Assembly (NCBI GenBank): GCA_963682175.1
Contig: OY821791.1
Location: 24,149,826 to 24,213,825 of the forward strand
Direction: 5' to 3'
Source of the DNA: Triglochin maritima
Lineage: Eukaryota; Streptophyta; Magnoliopsida; Alismatales; Juncaginaceae
DNA length: 64,000 bases
Under the pieces are notes generated by a model. The model did not search any database, had not been told where the DNA came from, and saw only the letters and a list, made by a program, of their open reading frames with translations. Shown piece after piece: positions 1-11,262 of the stretch (positions are counted from its first letter, which is position 1; each line of letters opens with the position of its first letter). The position numbers were made by a program, and so were the translations under genes.

Positions 1-388
1 TTTTCTCGTATCGGACCCATTTTCGGATATCTTCTTTAGTGCTTCCATTCGTTACGTGGGGTGCACTCAGATCGGTAATTCGAGTTTGGGCCCGAATCTA
101 ATGGCCAAAATACTCCTCATGATGGTGTGGAGTTTCTCGGTTTGCTATTTGTCCCTCCGGGCTTACGTCCAGGTCCTTTACTCTTGCAGATGGGTCATTG
201 TGTATGACCGAGATGTCCATTTTGCTTCATTTAAGTCCTTTCTTCTTACGTTTCACTCTTTTTTCTCTTCCCTTCTCTTCTTTATTACCTACTACCTGAA
301 ATATTACAACAAACCCTCTAGTAGCACAATATTGGGGTAAAATGAAGGATATATCGCATGAATATGACACATGATATGCTACTACTCA
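1..388 (-). repeat. LTR fragment, C/E-type, cut by window edge
   Basis: The right end (ACTACTCA at 381-388) read on the minus strand starts TGAGTAGTAGCATATC and aligns closely with the start of the plus-strand LTR at 648. The text around 95-215 also matches the LTR of element C near 59735-59860, including the CTCCTCATGATGGTGTGGAG stretch. It is therefore the first part of a minus-strand Athila-like LTR. No polypurine tract follows it on the right, so it may be a solo or truncated LTR. No gene is visible. Confidence 0.7.
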
Positions 389-647
389 AGAGTACTTAGG
401 GAGTTGGTGAAGACATGGACCAATGAGAAGCAAGGTTTAAAAGCTTGGGAAGATTTTATGATCAGTTCGGTCGACCATTGAAGAAATGGTATTCCAAAGC
501 ATGATGAAAGGATTGATCAAAATTCAGCTTTCGGTAGACAAATAACTATTCAGATCACCGATCACCAGATTCCTGTAACTATTTCTAATTTTGAGCTATT
601 TAATTTCGGTTCACCGAATTGTATTCGGGTTACCATTTCAAGGTGGA
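389..647. other. Unassigned spacer between two inverted LTR starts
   Basis: I recognise no gene or repeat here. It contains one GGTCGACC site near 470, the same palindrome that is abundant in the LTRs of element H, but no other similarity I can see. Confidence 0.4.
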
Positions 648-1817
648 TGATTAGTAGCATATCATAAATTGCATTCATGATGTATATCCTTTATTTTACC
701 TCATATTTGTGCTACTCAAGTGTTTATTTGATAGGTTTCAGTGTTTATGCAATAAAGAAGAGAAAGAAAGAGAAAAGGACCTAAACGTAAGAAGAATGGA
801 CAGATTTGGAAGGTTCTGGACATGTTTGTAATTCCCAAGCACCTGATTGTAGGTCAGGAAGGACCCAAATGAAAACCCAGAGGGACCTACGTGTAAAGAA
901 AAACCAGTTGGTTGTAAAAGTCTGTAATCTCGTCAACCTAAAGAGTAAATCAACAATTAAAACCAAACAAGCTCTAACCAACAGCTCCAGGCGCACCCCA
1001 CGTGTCTATTAGGTGAACTAAAGTCGTGGTCAAAATTTGAAGACGATCGAAAAAAATTGATCCGCCAGTGGCGGATCTGGTTAAGAGTTTTGCAGCCGGA
1101 TTTCTCCAACTGGTCGGCTTGTTGGGTTAAAGAAATATGCAATCTCCAGATCTGATTTACGTCGTCCGATTGCACCCAGATCCATCCAAACCCTCTAATC
1201 TTCAATAAATACACTTGTAATGCCTCCTTTCTTCCTATTCCTTCCTCTGCTCCTTAGGTTAGTTTCCTTTCTTGTTTAGTAGAGTAGGTTTTATTTCTTG
1301 TTTATTAGGGTAGGTTTTAGTTTCTTAATTAGTAGTGTAGAGGAGGAGAAGAGGAGCAACCTTGTAATATTTCATTTTATTCTAGTTTTCTGAATTTTCT
1401 ATTATGGTTTTAGGTTGTTTTTATGCTTTCTTGAGTTTAGAGATGAGTAGGGAGTAGTCCATCCCCATTTGGGGTCGAGAAGAATGTGATGTGATTATGT
1501 GATGTATTATGTGTGTATGTCAATCCTAACCTTCGAACCTTACATGATTTCCATAACCATCTAATTGGATTTTCACTCTTATCTTTGATATGCTAATTCT
1601 CATGAGTAATGGTTAGCATACGCTTAGATTAGTGGGCCTATTTTATAGGGAATGATGAGGTGAGGATAAGGATGGAGTGGAAGAAGGAAACATGACATGT
1701 GGGAGCATGTGCTCTTGTTGGCCTCATCTTAATTAATGTCTTTCTTGTTTTAATGATTGTGTTAATCTTATTTCATGTGGAGACATAGTAGGGTTTGGTC
1801 ATTATGCATGAGCTCAT
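648..1817 (+). repeat. Plus-strand LTR E, first part (interrupted by element A)
   Basis: Starts TGATTAGTAG, matching the inverted end CTACTAATCA of the C-type LTR at 43888. It carries a palindrome with 9-bp arms, GATCCGCCAGTGGCGGATC, at 1059-1077, and an AATAAATA TATA-like box near 1203, the same order as in the other LTRs here. The 3' portion (about 1430-1817) resembles the reverse complement of LTR B (stretches on Ctaatctttgatatgcta-like text and the shared GTGGGCCTATTTTATAGGG-like block). The sequence stops at the target site of element A and resumes after 19541. Confidence 0.75.
1813..1817. repeat. Target site duplication CTCAT, left copy of element A
   Basis: CTCAT lies directly before the TGTTGAACG end of element A and is repeated exactly at 19537-19541, directly after its other end (GCCAATCA). 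Flanking text on both sides belongs to the same LTR E. Confidence 0.9.
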
Positions 1818-3194
1818 TGTTGAACGTTTCAATTAAACCGCAAGTGCACGGCCGCGATGAAGCGGTGGCAAGTACGGGTCGTCCTCTGGGAGGTGAGCAA
1901 CCTCTTGTTTATCAGTAATCAAGTGACAAAAATTGGGGGAGAAAGATTGATTATGCTACGCTACACTAAACTACGCTAAGAAGTATGAAATTCGAACGAA
2001 AGAAACAAACAATGAAATGACAACTAAGCTAAGAACAAAAGAAGAATGCTGGAATACAGAAATGGGAAAACCCCTAAGCAGTGGAGTGAGTGCACACAAG
2101 CAAAGAGGTGGGTGTTGAACACATTCTTTAAGCACAAATAAAGGTGGTGTTATCATGCCTAGGAAGTGTCTAAATGTTGTGGCAAAACCTATCAATCTAT
2201 TCACCAACTTAGTTGATTAACATTTACATATGCAAGATGTTTATTTCAGAACCTAAACAAGCATGAGAGGTGTCTAATCATTTTGGCAAAACTCATCAAG
2301 TTATAAATTCTATCCTAAACAAGCAAGCATACATTCATGTTTTATCAACACATTGGAAATAAAGCATTCATTCCATTCTTGCATGTATGAACATTTACTC
2401 CACCCCCAAAGGGGATGGAACTACTCACTAAACATTACACTAATTATTAAACTAAACAAAAAAAGCATATTAACTAAGCTAATACAACTAATGAAATGAG
2501 ATTAAGAAAAACAAAACAAGAAACATAAAACAAATAACATAATAAAGAAAACTTGTATTAAAATGACTCACATTAAAAGTAGCATCCTCCTACTTTAGTG
2601 TGTGCTTCAAGGCCTCACTTCTAGTAGGAAGAATAGCCACTTAAAATATGAGTGATTACAATGGAAGGTGAAGAGTTCTATTTATAGCCATTGGAAAAAG
2701 GCAAACCGGGACAATCCCCCGATGTGGGACTAAACATATACCAAAAATAGCCTAAACATCCTCTAATACATGTGCTGGAGAAATTTTAGCAGATTTGGGC
2801 CAAAATGGACCGCCAATTGGCGGTCTATATGGTTCAGATCCTGCTCATTTTTGTTGTGGGCTTTTCTTGGTATATTTGCTGGTCTTGGACACATTCACTT
2901 AGTTTGTTGGAGCTCCGACCCAAATCGAATTGCTAAAATACTCCCCATGATGGTGTGGAGTATTCTGTTTTGCTATTAGGTCCTTCTGTCTTACATTCAG
3001 GTCCTTCTCCTTTGCATCTTAGTCCCTAGATCTCACAATTCAGTCCTTTTTCCCAGCTTTTGGGTCTTTTTATGCTTCATCTCTTCAACCCTATTTATTC
3101 CTGAAAACTAAACATAAAACTCATAACATAGCATTGTTTAGGTGAAAGATAATGGATATAAGATACAAATATAAACATGAAATGATGCCAATCA
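1818..3194 (-). repeat. Element A downstream (3') LTR
   Basis: 1377 bp, ends TGTTGAACG (left) and GCCAATCA (right). A perfect 18-bp palindrome GACCGCCAATTGGCGGTC lies at 2808-2825, about 120 bp upstream of the TATA box in the direction of transcription. The block near the left end (GCAAGTGCACGGCCGCGATG) is the conserved tail shared by all the Athila-like LTRs here. Small ORFs inside are chance. Confidence 0.9.
2679..2686 (-). promoter_or_regulatory. TATA box of LTR A
   Basis: TATAAATA on the minus strand. The same box occurs at the equivalent place in the other A copy (19021-19028), in B (9156-9163 and 16575-16582) and in D (60725-60732), which supports it as the LTR promoter. Confidence 0.7.
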
Positions 3195-3330
3195 AATACC
3201 ACCACACCTAACTTTTGCTAGTCCCAAGCAAAACAAAGAAATGAAAAAGCATACGAAAAACAAGAAATCCTAACTCACTTTCGTAGGAATCACGGTTGCA
3301 CTTAGCACGTGCAACAAGCCGTTCATGTGG
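3195..3330 (-). other. Element A 3' noncoding region with polypurine tract, internally deleted
   Basis: Next to the LTR lies a purine-rich tract on the minus strand (TTAGGTGTGGTGGTATT), the plus-strand priming site for reverse transcription. Compared with the sister element D (61261-62847), about 1.45 kb is missing: the text jumps at about 3320 from CAAGCCGTT straight to the sequence beside the gag-protease stop codon. Confidence 0.75.
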
Positions 3331-6321
3331 TCAAGGAACATCAAATGAGAACATCAAGTCAAAAGGACCAGAGACTTGCCGAGATGGGCAAACTTCACTG
3401 GTACTCTGAGGTGTCATAGGGGGTGAAAGGTCAAAGATGAAAGGCTCGAACCCCTCATGATATTGGTTGGGTGTGGGCAACAAAGAATGAAGATGTGTTG
3501 CCTCACTAGGGTTTAATTGCTCATCGAAGAAAACTCTCCAACCAATCGGCGGGTGCATCGGAATGAGTTCCTCAGGCTCATTCGATGGATGCAACAGACT
3601 TGCATCACTAAGAATGGGGCTTCTCCCCAAGTCATCCAACAAGGACCTCCCACCATCATTTAGATCATCAAGCATAAGCTCAGTCATAGGTGGGTCCTTG
3701 TTGGAGTCAATATGAAGCTCAAATGGCTCAATGGCCATGGGACATGAGGTAGAGACACCTTCTGGTATAGGCATATGATGAGGTGTCTCACTCTCACTAG
3801 TAGTCTCAACTGAATCATGCAACGAACACTCCCTTTGGACATTCATGTTCGAGGCCAGCTCACTCTGTTGCATTGCAAAGACAGGCAATGAGTTTTCACT
3901 GCGCCCACGAATATTCTCAACGGGTTGCATTGCGGTTAGGGGTGTTCGTTGATTTTGTGGTGCTTTCTCCAATTGGTAGATGAGATTTAGATTTAATGGT
4001 TCATCCATGCGTTCCTGTTGCCTACCAGAGTTGAACACATAAAACTCGGCACTCATGTTACCGAATGAGAGCTTCATGAGACCATTTCTACAATTAATCA
4101 AGGCATTGGAGGTGGCCAGAAATGGTCTACCCAAAATCAAAGGTATTTGAGAGTGGGTGTTCGCAACAGGATTGGTATCGAGGACAACAAAATCGGCTGG
4201 AAATATAAAATCTCCAACTTTGATAAGCACATCCTCGATAATCCCCATGGGAATACGAATGGATCTATCCGCCAATTGGAGGGTGATCTTAGTTGGTTTC
4301 AATTCTCCCAAGTTCAACTGTTGATAAACAGAGAATGGGAGGAGGTTGACCGCTGATCCTAAATCAAGCAAAACATTGCTCAATCTAGTGTCCCCTATCG
4401 TACACTGAATAGTCGGACACCCAGGGTCCTTGTATTTTGTGTAGGTGGGATTGGACAAAAGTGAGATAATATTTGCAGCCAAGAATGCTTTCTTAGGAGC
4501 ATTGGTCTTCCTCTTGGTTGTACAGAGATCCTTCAACACTTTGGCATATTGAGGTATTTTTTGGATGACATCCGACAAGGGGATGTTAACCTTTACTTGC
4601 TTAAATACCTCTAATATCTCATCCGTGGTGTCACTCTGCTTTTTGGTTAACCTACTTGGATAGGGAGCTTCTGGCAGGTAGGTTTTCTGCGGTGCCTGAG
4701 AAGGAAGCCTTGGTGTATTACCCTCACCCTCAGCCTCTTCTTCACCACCATTCCCACTGAGGGGCTGCATAGATGGTGGTGGATGTGGCAAGGAAATGTG
4801 ATTGTCAACCTGTTTTCCATTCCTTAAGGTAACAATGGCATTGACATGGTGAACAGGTTCCTCCACATGGTTCGCTTGCCTCCCCTGAGGTACAACATTC
4901 TCATTTTGCATGTGTTGTTGCTGGTACATACGGGGGTTAGCCTCAGGCTGGCTAGGCAAAGACGCTCTCTCTCTCTCATGTACAGACTGAGCCAATTGGC
5001 CCATCTGAAGCTCTAGAGATTTGATGGTCTGCTGATTTGAAGTGAGAACTTGACTCGTGGTTGACATAAAAAATTTCATTGAGTTTTCAAGTCCACGAGT
5101 CAAGGTCTCAAGCGAATTGAATCGGGTTTCCATATTATTGGATATTGGGAAACCCGATGGATTGGTGGTTTGCGTTTGGGGTGGCTGATAGGAATGTGCA
5201 TGCATGGGAGGTTGGTCTGATTGATAATGTGGTCTAGAGGAGTTTGAAGGACCACCCGGGGCATTAGTTTGGTTCCATGAAAAATTGGGGTAGGTCCTCC
5301 ATCCAGGATTATAAGATGATGAGTATGGGTCATTCCTGGCTCTATCATAAATGGCGTTGACACGCTCCATCTCAGGAGGAATGGACTCACACTCGATTTC
5401 TACATGACCTATCCTACCACATGAATGACAAGGAACTGGACCAGATGTGGACATGTGAGGTGCACCTTGTTCGTTTTGGAGCTCAATCGAATCCATATGG
5501 CGCATTAAGGCCGACATGCGCGCCTCGGTGGCCGTAGTGGTATTGACAACAAATGTGGCACCCGATCTAGTCGAGTTTGCATTCGCGATCCTCGCTCCTA
5601 TGCTAGATGATGCAGGTGGTTCCCTCACACTATCCCATTGCATGGTTTTCTCAGCAAGGTCTTCTAGGAAAGCCCATGTCTCCCTTTCATCCTTTCCCAA
5701 GAACTCTCCTTGACACATGGACTCAAGGAGCGTTCTTGACGGGATGTGAAGACCTTCGTAAACAATCTGACAAAGACGCCACAACTCGATGCCATGGTGA
5801 GGGCATGAGGATAGTAGCTCCTTGAACGTCTTTAAGTATGCATGGAATGGTTCGGTCTCATGTTGATAGAACGAATTGATTTCGTTCCTCAATTTTTGAG
5901 TCCGATGATTTGGGAAATACTTCTTGAGGAATGCAGATTGAAACTCATCCCAAGTCCTAAAGGCATTCGCCTGGTTGCTGTAAAACCACTTCTTGGCATC
6001 ATCCTTCAGCGCAAAGGGGACAAGCCTAAGATGGATGGAGTCTGTGCTAAGTTGTTGCAGCTTGAACATAGCACAGACCTCCTCAAATTCCCTGAGAAAG
6101 ATATAGGGGTCAACTTTCCCAGTGAAGTGAGGGAGCATGGAAATAAACTGAGGCTTAACCTCAAAATGGTTCCCATTAGCCTCTGGTAATACGATTCATG
6201 AGGGTAGAGCTGTACGGCTCGGGTAGCATCGATCGCGTAGAGGTATGGGACCGACAACTGGAACCACTGGTGGAGCAGGTGGGTCCAGCAACTGCTCCTC
6301 CTCACGAAAATTAGCAGCCAT
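3331..6321 (-). pseudogene. gag-protease polyprotein of element A, one nonsense codon
   Basis: This encodes the capsid polyprotein and aspartic protease of an Athila-like retrotransposon, which would form cytoplasmic virus-like particles. The open part (3331-6138) is 935 residues. The same frame extends upstream to an ATG at 6321, interrupted by TGA at 6196-6198, where the related element B has a Cys codon. Features in order: retrotransposon gag domain (about residues 100-200), CCHC knuckle CHSCGRIGHVEIEC (near 294), a long Gln/Pro-rich linker, protease with DLGS at the active site (near 650; families usually have D-S/T-G) and ILGRPFLAT (near 729), then a C-terminal tail of unknown role. No polymerase follows. 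Translation from the internal ATG at 6138 would lose the first 61 residues. The family assignment is firm; loss of function is inferred. Confidence 0.85.
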
Positions 6322-7339
6322 TCAACCTGGACTGCGTGCAACACGAGAGGAGGAAGGTGTCGAGAAATTGATGACCGAACCCGAATTAACAACGCTCCTC
6401 GTCAAATGACCCCTCTCGTCTCGTGTCCACGAAAGCATATCCAAAGGTGCACGCACACAAACCAAAACCTTTTTTTTCTTTTTCAAAGAATGTGCGTAAA
6501 GGAGAAGACGGGGGAACACAGGAGAGAAAGAATGACTTAGGAGAGAAGGGAAGAAGTCCTTATGCTATGGCGGATGGGTACAGGTAGAAGCACACAAGCA
6601 AACAAGGCTCAAGCAATCCTAAGGTCGCTAAAGGTCCTTACAGCTAGACGACGCCTAACTGCGAGGTCACACGGCCTCAACATGCCTCACCTCCCTACGA
6701 CGAGGACCACAAAGCCCAGCAAGTGAGCCAAGATCCGGGGATCTCGTCTCTCCTACTATCGAAAAAGTGGGCAACGCCGATCATGTCATGACGGTCGGGA
6801 CTAGATCACTCTCCTAATGCGTCCGAATTCCTTAAGGCCAATGTCTACCTGATTTTGAAATTAGGCTCTTGATTAGTGTGGCTTTTGGGGTGAAGGAATG
6901 GGTGATGAAATCCCCCACCTTATCTTTTATGGGACAGCCCCTCCTTAGTAGTGTTTTGGAGTCCTAATCTAGAAATCAACTCTCCAACCAAACGCTCAAC
7001 TCACACTTGATTCAATGCACTTCCTACTAACTAATGCATGTTCATACGAAATGCATGAATGAGAGTAGAAGGTGCGTACCTCACGCCAGCTCTCAGCAAG
7101 ATAAAATAAAGCTAAGATAAAAGACAATCTAAATGCCTATGTCACATACATGATGCATAACCTAAACAACAAGAATGCCTAATCTTTTGCTTTGAGTTTT
7201 AGGGTCCAAGTTGCTTAAAGGAGGTTTGATTATTGATCTGGGGACAAACTATAAGTCAAAGCATGCCCAATCGAGTCCCAGATCACTATATCATATAAAG
7301 CAATACTCCACAGAAATTCAGAGGTGAAATGAAACAACC

Positions 7340-7380
7340 AGACCGCCAGTTGGCGGTTGTAGACCGCTGATTGGCGGTCT
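7340..7380. repeat. Paired short palindromes in the leader of element A
   Basis: GACCGCCAGTTGGCGGTT followed three bases later by AGACCGCTGATTGGCGGTCT, each able to fold as a short hairpin with central CCARYTGG-like loop. They lie about 140-170 nt after the primer-binding site in the transcript. Confidence 0.7.
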
Positions 7381-7512
7381 TCTTCTCTCAGACCGCCTCC
7401 AAACTTCACCAGATGCTTCCCCTTCTCAATGTGAGTCTCCTGAAACAAAGAAAACTACAAGACAAAAATTAAATCCACTTGAATCGTCCAAACAATAGTC
7501 TGGACTGACACC

Positions 7513-7530
7513 TCTCCGGCAACGGTGCCA
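7513..7530 (-). other. Primer-binding site of element A (tRNA-Asp type)
   Basis: TGGCACCGTTGCCGGAGA on the minus strand, six bases from the LTR end. It matches the perfect tRNA-Asp complement seen in B (TGGCGCCGTTGCCGGGGA) with two mismatches, both G to A. Confidence 0.85.
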
Positions 7531-7536
7531 AAATCT

Positions 7537-8118
7537 TGTTGAACGTTTTAATTAAACCGCAAGTGCACGGCCGCGATGAAGCGGTGGGAAGTACGGGTCG
7601 TCCTCTGGGAGGTGAGCAACCTCTTGTTTATCAGAAATCAAGTGGCAAAAATTGGGGGAGAAAGATTGATTTTGCTACGCTACACTAAACTACGCTAAGA
7701 AGTATGAAATGCGAACGAAAGAAACAAACAATGAAATGACAACTAAGCTAAGAACAAAAGAAGAATGCTGGAATACAGGAATGGGAAAACCCCTAAGGGG
7801 TGGAGTGAGTGCACACAAGCAAAGAGGTGGGTGTTGAACACATTCTTTAAGCACAAATAAAGGTGGTGTTATCATGCATAGGAAGTGTCTAAATGTTGTG
7901 GCAAAACCTATCAATCTATTCACCAACTTAGTTGATTAACATTTACATATGCAAGATGTTTATTTCAGAACCTAAACAAGCATGAGAGGTGTCTAATCAT
8001 TTTGGCAAAACTCATCAAGTTATAAATTCTATCCTAAACAAGCAAGCATACATTCATTTTTTATCAACACATTGGAAATAAAGCATTCATTCCATTCTTG
8101 CATGTATGAACATCTACT
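7537..8118 (-). repeat. Element A upstream (5') LTR, inner part before the B insertion
   Basis: Starts TGTTGAACG as in the copy at 1818 and aligns with it to position 2399. It then breaks at TCTACT, where element B begins (TGATTGATCG). It resumes at 18764, having lost about 22 bp. Confidence 0.9.
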
Positions 8119-9691
8119 TGATTGATCGTTTTATATTTCTACCGCAAGTGCACGGCCGCGTTGAAGCGGTGGCAAATACGGGTCGTCCACTGGGAGGTGT
8201 GTCGACACTTGGTTTATTCGAAGGCGAGAGGTAAAAAGAAGGGAGAAAGATGTATTACACTAATCTAAACTACAAAGCTGAAATGAAATGCAAAGGAAAT
8301 GAAGATAAGCAATAAAACTAAACCCCAAAGGGGGTAGAGAACAGATGTGAACATAAAGATGTGTGTGTGTGTGTTCAATTAAGCTCCTCACAACATGTAA
8401 TGCATGAAATCATAAAACTACATCCAATCTTGCCTCTACATGAATTAAGATAAGACTACATCATTAAAACATACAAGACAATGATTGGAATGAAGCTACA
8501 TGAACTCAAGTATAAAGACTAGACCCTACTATGCCTCCACATGAATTAAGATGACTACATCATTAAAACATACAAGACATTAGCTAAGGAAAAGGCAACA
8601 AGAGTACATACACTACAAATTGTGTTTCCAACATTAACTTCATCCATATCCTAACTTTATCATTCCCCATAAAATAGGTCCACTAATCAAAGCATAAGCT
8701 AAGCTTCATTCAAGAGCATTAGCATATCAAAGATAAGAGTGGAGACCCATTAGATGGTTATGGAAATCATATAAAGCTCAAGGGATAAAAATAACACACA
8801 CTTAATACACTACATTATTATATCACATATTTCTCCACCCCCCAAATGGGGATGGAACTACTCACTACTCATTACACTAACTAATTTAGCAAAGGAAAAC
8901 ATAATACTGAAATGAAATTTATACTACTTAAGCAAGAAATATTAAAGAAGCATAAAACTAAACAAACAAACAAGCATGCAAATGAAAGGAAATTAAACTA
9001 AGAGAGAAACAACATCATTAAGAGAAAACTTATATTATTAACTCACTCAATTACAAGTAGCTCTTCCTCCACTAGAGTTTTGCTTCAAGGCTTCACTCTT
9101 AGTAGGGAAGATGGCCACCAAGAGGGATATAGATACAATGGGAGGTGAAGAGTTCTATTTATAAGCATGGAAAAAGCTAATCCGGGACAATCCCCCGATG
9201 TGGGACTAAACCAATACCAAAAATACACTAAGAATACACTAATACACGTGCTACAGAAAACTAGATGGATTCTGGGCTAAATGGACCGCCAATTAGCGGT
9301 TCCAGACCGCCAATTGGCGGTCTATAAAGTTTAGATCCGTCTGGTTTTCTTTGTGGGCTTTTCTTGAAGTGTTTCTTGGTCTTAGATGCATCTGGTTGGT
9401 TTATTGGAGCTCCGACCCGAATCGAATTGACAAAATACTCCTCATGATGGTGTGGAGTTTCCTGTTTTGCTCTTAGGTCCTTCTGTCTTACGATCAGGTC
9501 CTTCCCCCTTGCATCTTGGTCCCCAGGTCTCACAATTAGGTCCTTTTTTCCTGCTTTTGGGTCCTTTCATGGGTCTTCTCTTCAAACCTACTTATTTCTG
9601 AAAACTAAACATAAAACTCGTCACATAGCATTGCTTAGGTGTAAGATAATGGATATAAGGTACAAATATAAGCATGAAATGATGTCAATCA
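8119..9691 (-). repeat. Element B LTR, downstream copy
   Basis: 1573 bp, ends TGATTGATCG and GATGTCAATCA, so the terminal six bases TGATTG/CAATCA are inverted. TATA box TATAAATA (minus) at 9156-9163. Paired palindromes at 9284-9323, the second being a perfect AGACCGCCAATTGGCGGTCT. A short (TG)n tract lies near 8360. Confidence 0.92.
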
Positions 9692-11262
9692 AATACCCCC
9701 ACACCTAAGTTTTTGCTAGTCTCGAGCAAAACAAAGAAAGGAAAAAGCATACGAAAAACAAGAAATCCTAACTCACTTTCGTAGGAATCACGGTTGCACT
9801 TAGCACGTGCAACAAGCCGTTAAACCTCTTTGTTGCCAAGGAGGAGGAGTGTTGTCTCCTGAGGGTTTTCAGCGGATATACCCACAAAATCCGAACAAGA
9901 TGCATTATTCAATCTAGACCTCGACTCGTTGGAAATATTTTGTCGATCAATGGACGCGGTAATGCTACGGGCCGACTCTATATAGGTGATCAGTCCACAC
10001 CTCTACCCTAATGAACTATTCGTGCAAGTTAAATAAGGAATTATGTGAAAGACATGGACAACCTCAACATCCTCAAGTGCTACAAAGTGTAAAGTCCATT
10101 AAGGTTCTTATTTGCATTATCATATTTTTTTTCTTTTTGTTTCTTTTCACATTTTTTTTTCTTTTACTTTTTATTAGTTGGAGCTTCATTCTCCCAGGGT
10201 CAGGTTCCGTGCATCATTGCCCATGAGGACTTACACTATCACGTACACCTTTCCCCACATCTCCACATAGGGCAATCCCTACCACCCGTGTAACGGGAGT
10301 TCGGTCGGCGCATCCCAAGTCAGATGACTCGAAAGCACCAGGCACAAAGTCCCCTCAGACCTACTTTCCCGAGTGATAGGAGCCGTGCGAGAAGAGAGAA
10401 CACCTACTCACTTATTTCTTATCTACACATGAACCAAAACCCCTAGACTAATGTCTCACAACAGGATTTAGAGGGTCCTTGACTACAACAAACTTCCTTA
10501 AGTTAACAGACACGAATTATTGACTCACTAGGTTCAGGGTGGACTTCATTAAATGTTTGAGCACTGAAACCCTATGATTACTCACCCCCAAGGGAAAACT
10601 GGGGTGCATCCTAACGACTCGATAAATCCTAAAGCCACGTACTAGATATCCTAATGCATCAAGTTCAAGACAATTTTGGGAGCTTTCTTTTTACTTTGCC
10701 TCTCAACGGTTTTGCACATGCTAAACACTCACAAAACCCACAAAACATTTTCTTTCGCAAACACATGAAGATTTTGAAAGAAATGTGAAAATTTTGAAGC
10801 ACTAGGCAAGCAAAAGAAGACAAGTCACCCAAGGATCATGGCAAGCAAATATATCGATATTAAATGCAGCACACTAACATGACCCTAACAATGCAAACAA
10901 AAGAAAACAAAATCAAAAGAAAAGACTCGACTATGTACACACGTAAAACACCCCCCCACACCTACTTCATGCATTGTCCTCAATGAATGTGAACAAGATA
11001 CTACATGGATACATGCATGAAAAAGGAACGATCTCACCAACATGAAGTACAAAGGGACGTTCGGGGTCATGTTGATGGACACAAACCCAAATTCCCTCAA
11101 AACCTGTGAGAAGCTGAAGAAGGGAGACAAATACGTGAAAGAAATGGGGCCCAAATACTCAAGGGTTGGGGCCCACAACAATCGATGCTCACTGAAGGAG
11201 TCTTCTCTTTTTTTTTTTTTTTTTTTTAACTATGTACAACAATAGGCTTCCATCTTCATATG
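9692..11262 (-). other. Element B 3' noncoding region with two purine-rich tracts
   Basis: Lies between the gag-protease stop and the LTR. Directly beside the LTR is the polypurine tract (minus strand AGGTGTGGGGGTATT). A second tract with the same core, AGGTGTGGGGGGG, lies about 1.25 kb upstream (near 10948-10965), preceded by GAGGACAATGCATGAAG. Near 11209-11227 there is a long T run. Several blocks, such as CACGTGCAACAAGCCGTTAA near 9800-9830 and the CGGTCGGCGCATCCCAAGTC block near 10300, are conserved in C and D. Small ORFs here look fortuitous. Confidence 0.75.

Larger units (their letters stand above)
6322..7536 (-). other. 5' leader of element A
   Basis: Noncoding RNA leader between the upstream LTR and gag. 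A block at about 6640-6960 (CTAGACGACGCCTAACT and following) is conserved in the leaders of B (14650-14960) and C (57755-58030). Two near-palindromes related to AGACCGCCAATTGGCGGTCT lie at 7340-7380. No ORF worth reporting. Confidence 0.7.

Noticed and set aside
6196..6198. Selenocysteine reading of the TGA
   Set aside because: Plants lack the selenocysteine insertion system and retroelement gag has no such use; a nonsense change is enough.
6006..6392. 128-residue minus-strand ORF starting MLIRVRSS
   Set aside because: It is out of frame with gag; the in-frame start is the ATG at 6321 followed by the TGA at 6196-6198.
9261..9533. 90-residue minus-strand ORF repeated at 16680-16952 and related at 60797-61102
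   Set aside because: Lies in LTR U3; the repeats follow from LTR duplication, and the frame spans the palindromes. No sign of a protein family.
10885..11181. Conserved small minus-strand ORF in the 3' noncoding regions (also 18304, 45067, 62412)
   Set aside because: The conserved part coincides with the second purine-rich tract; outside it the frames diverge and shift between B, C and D, so nucleotide conservation explains it better than coding.
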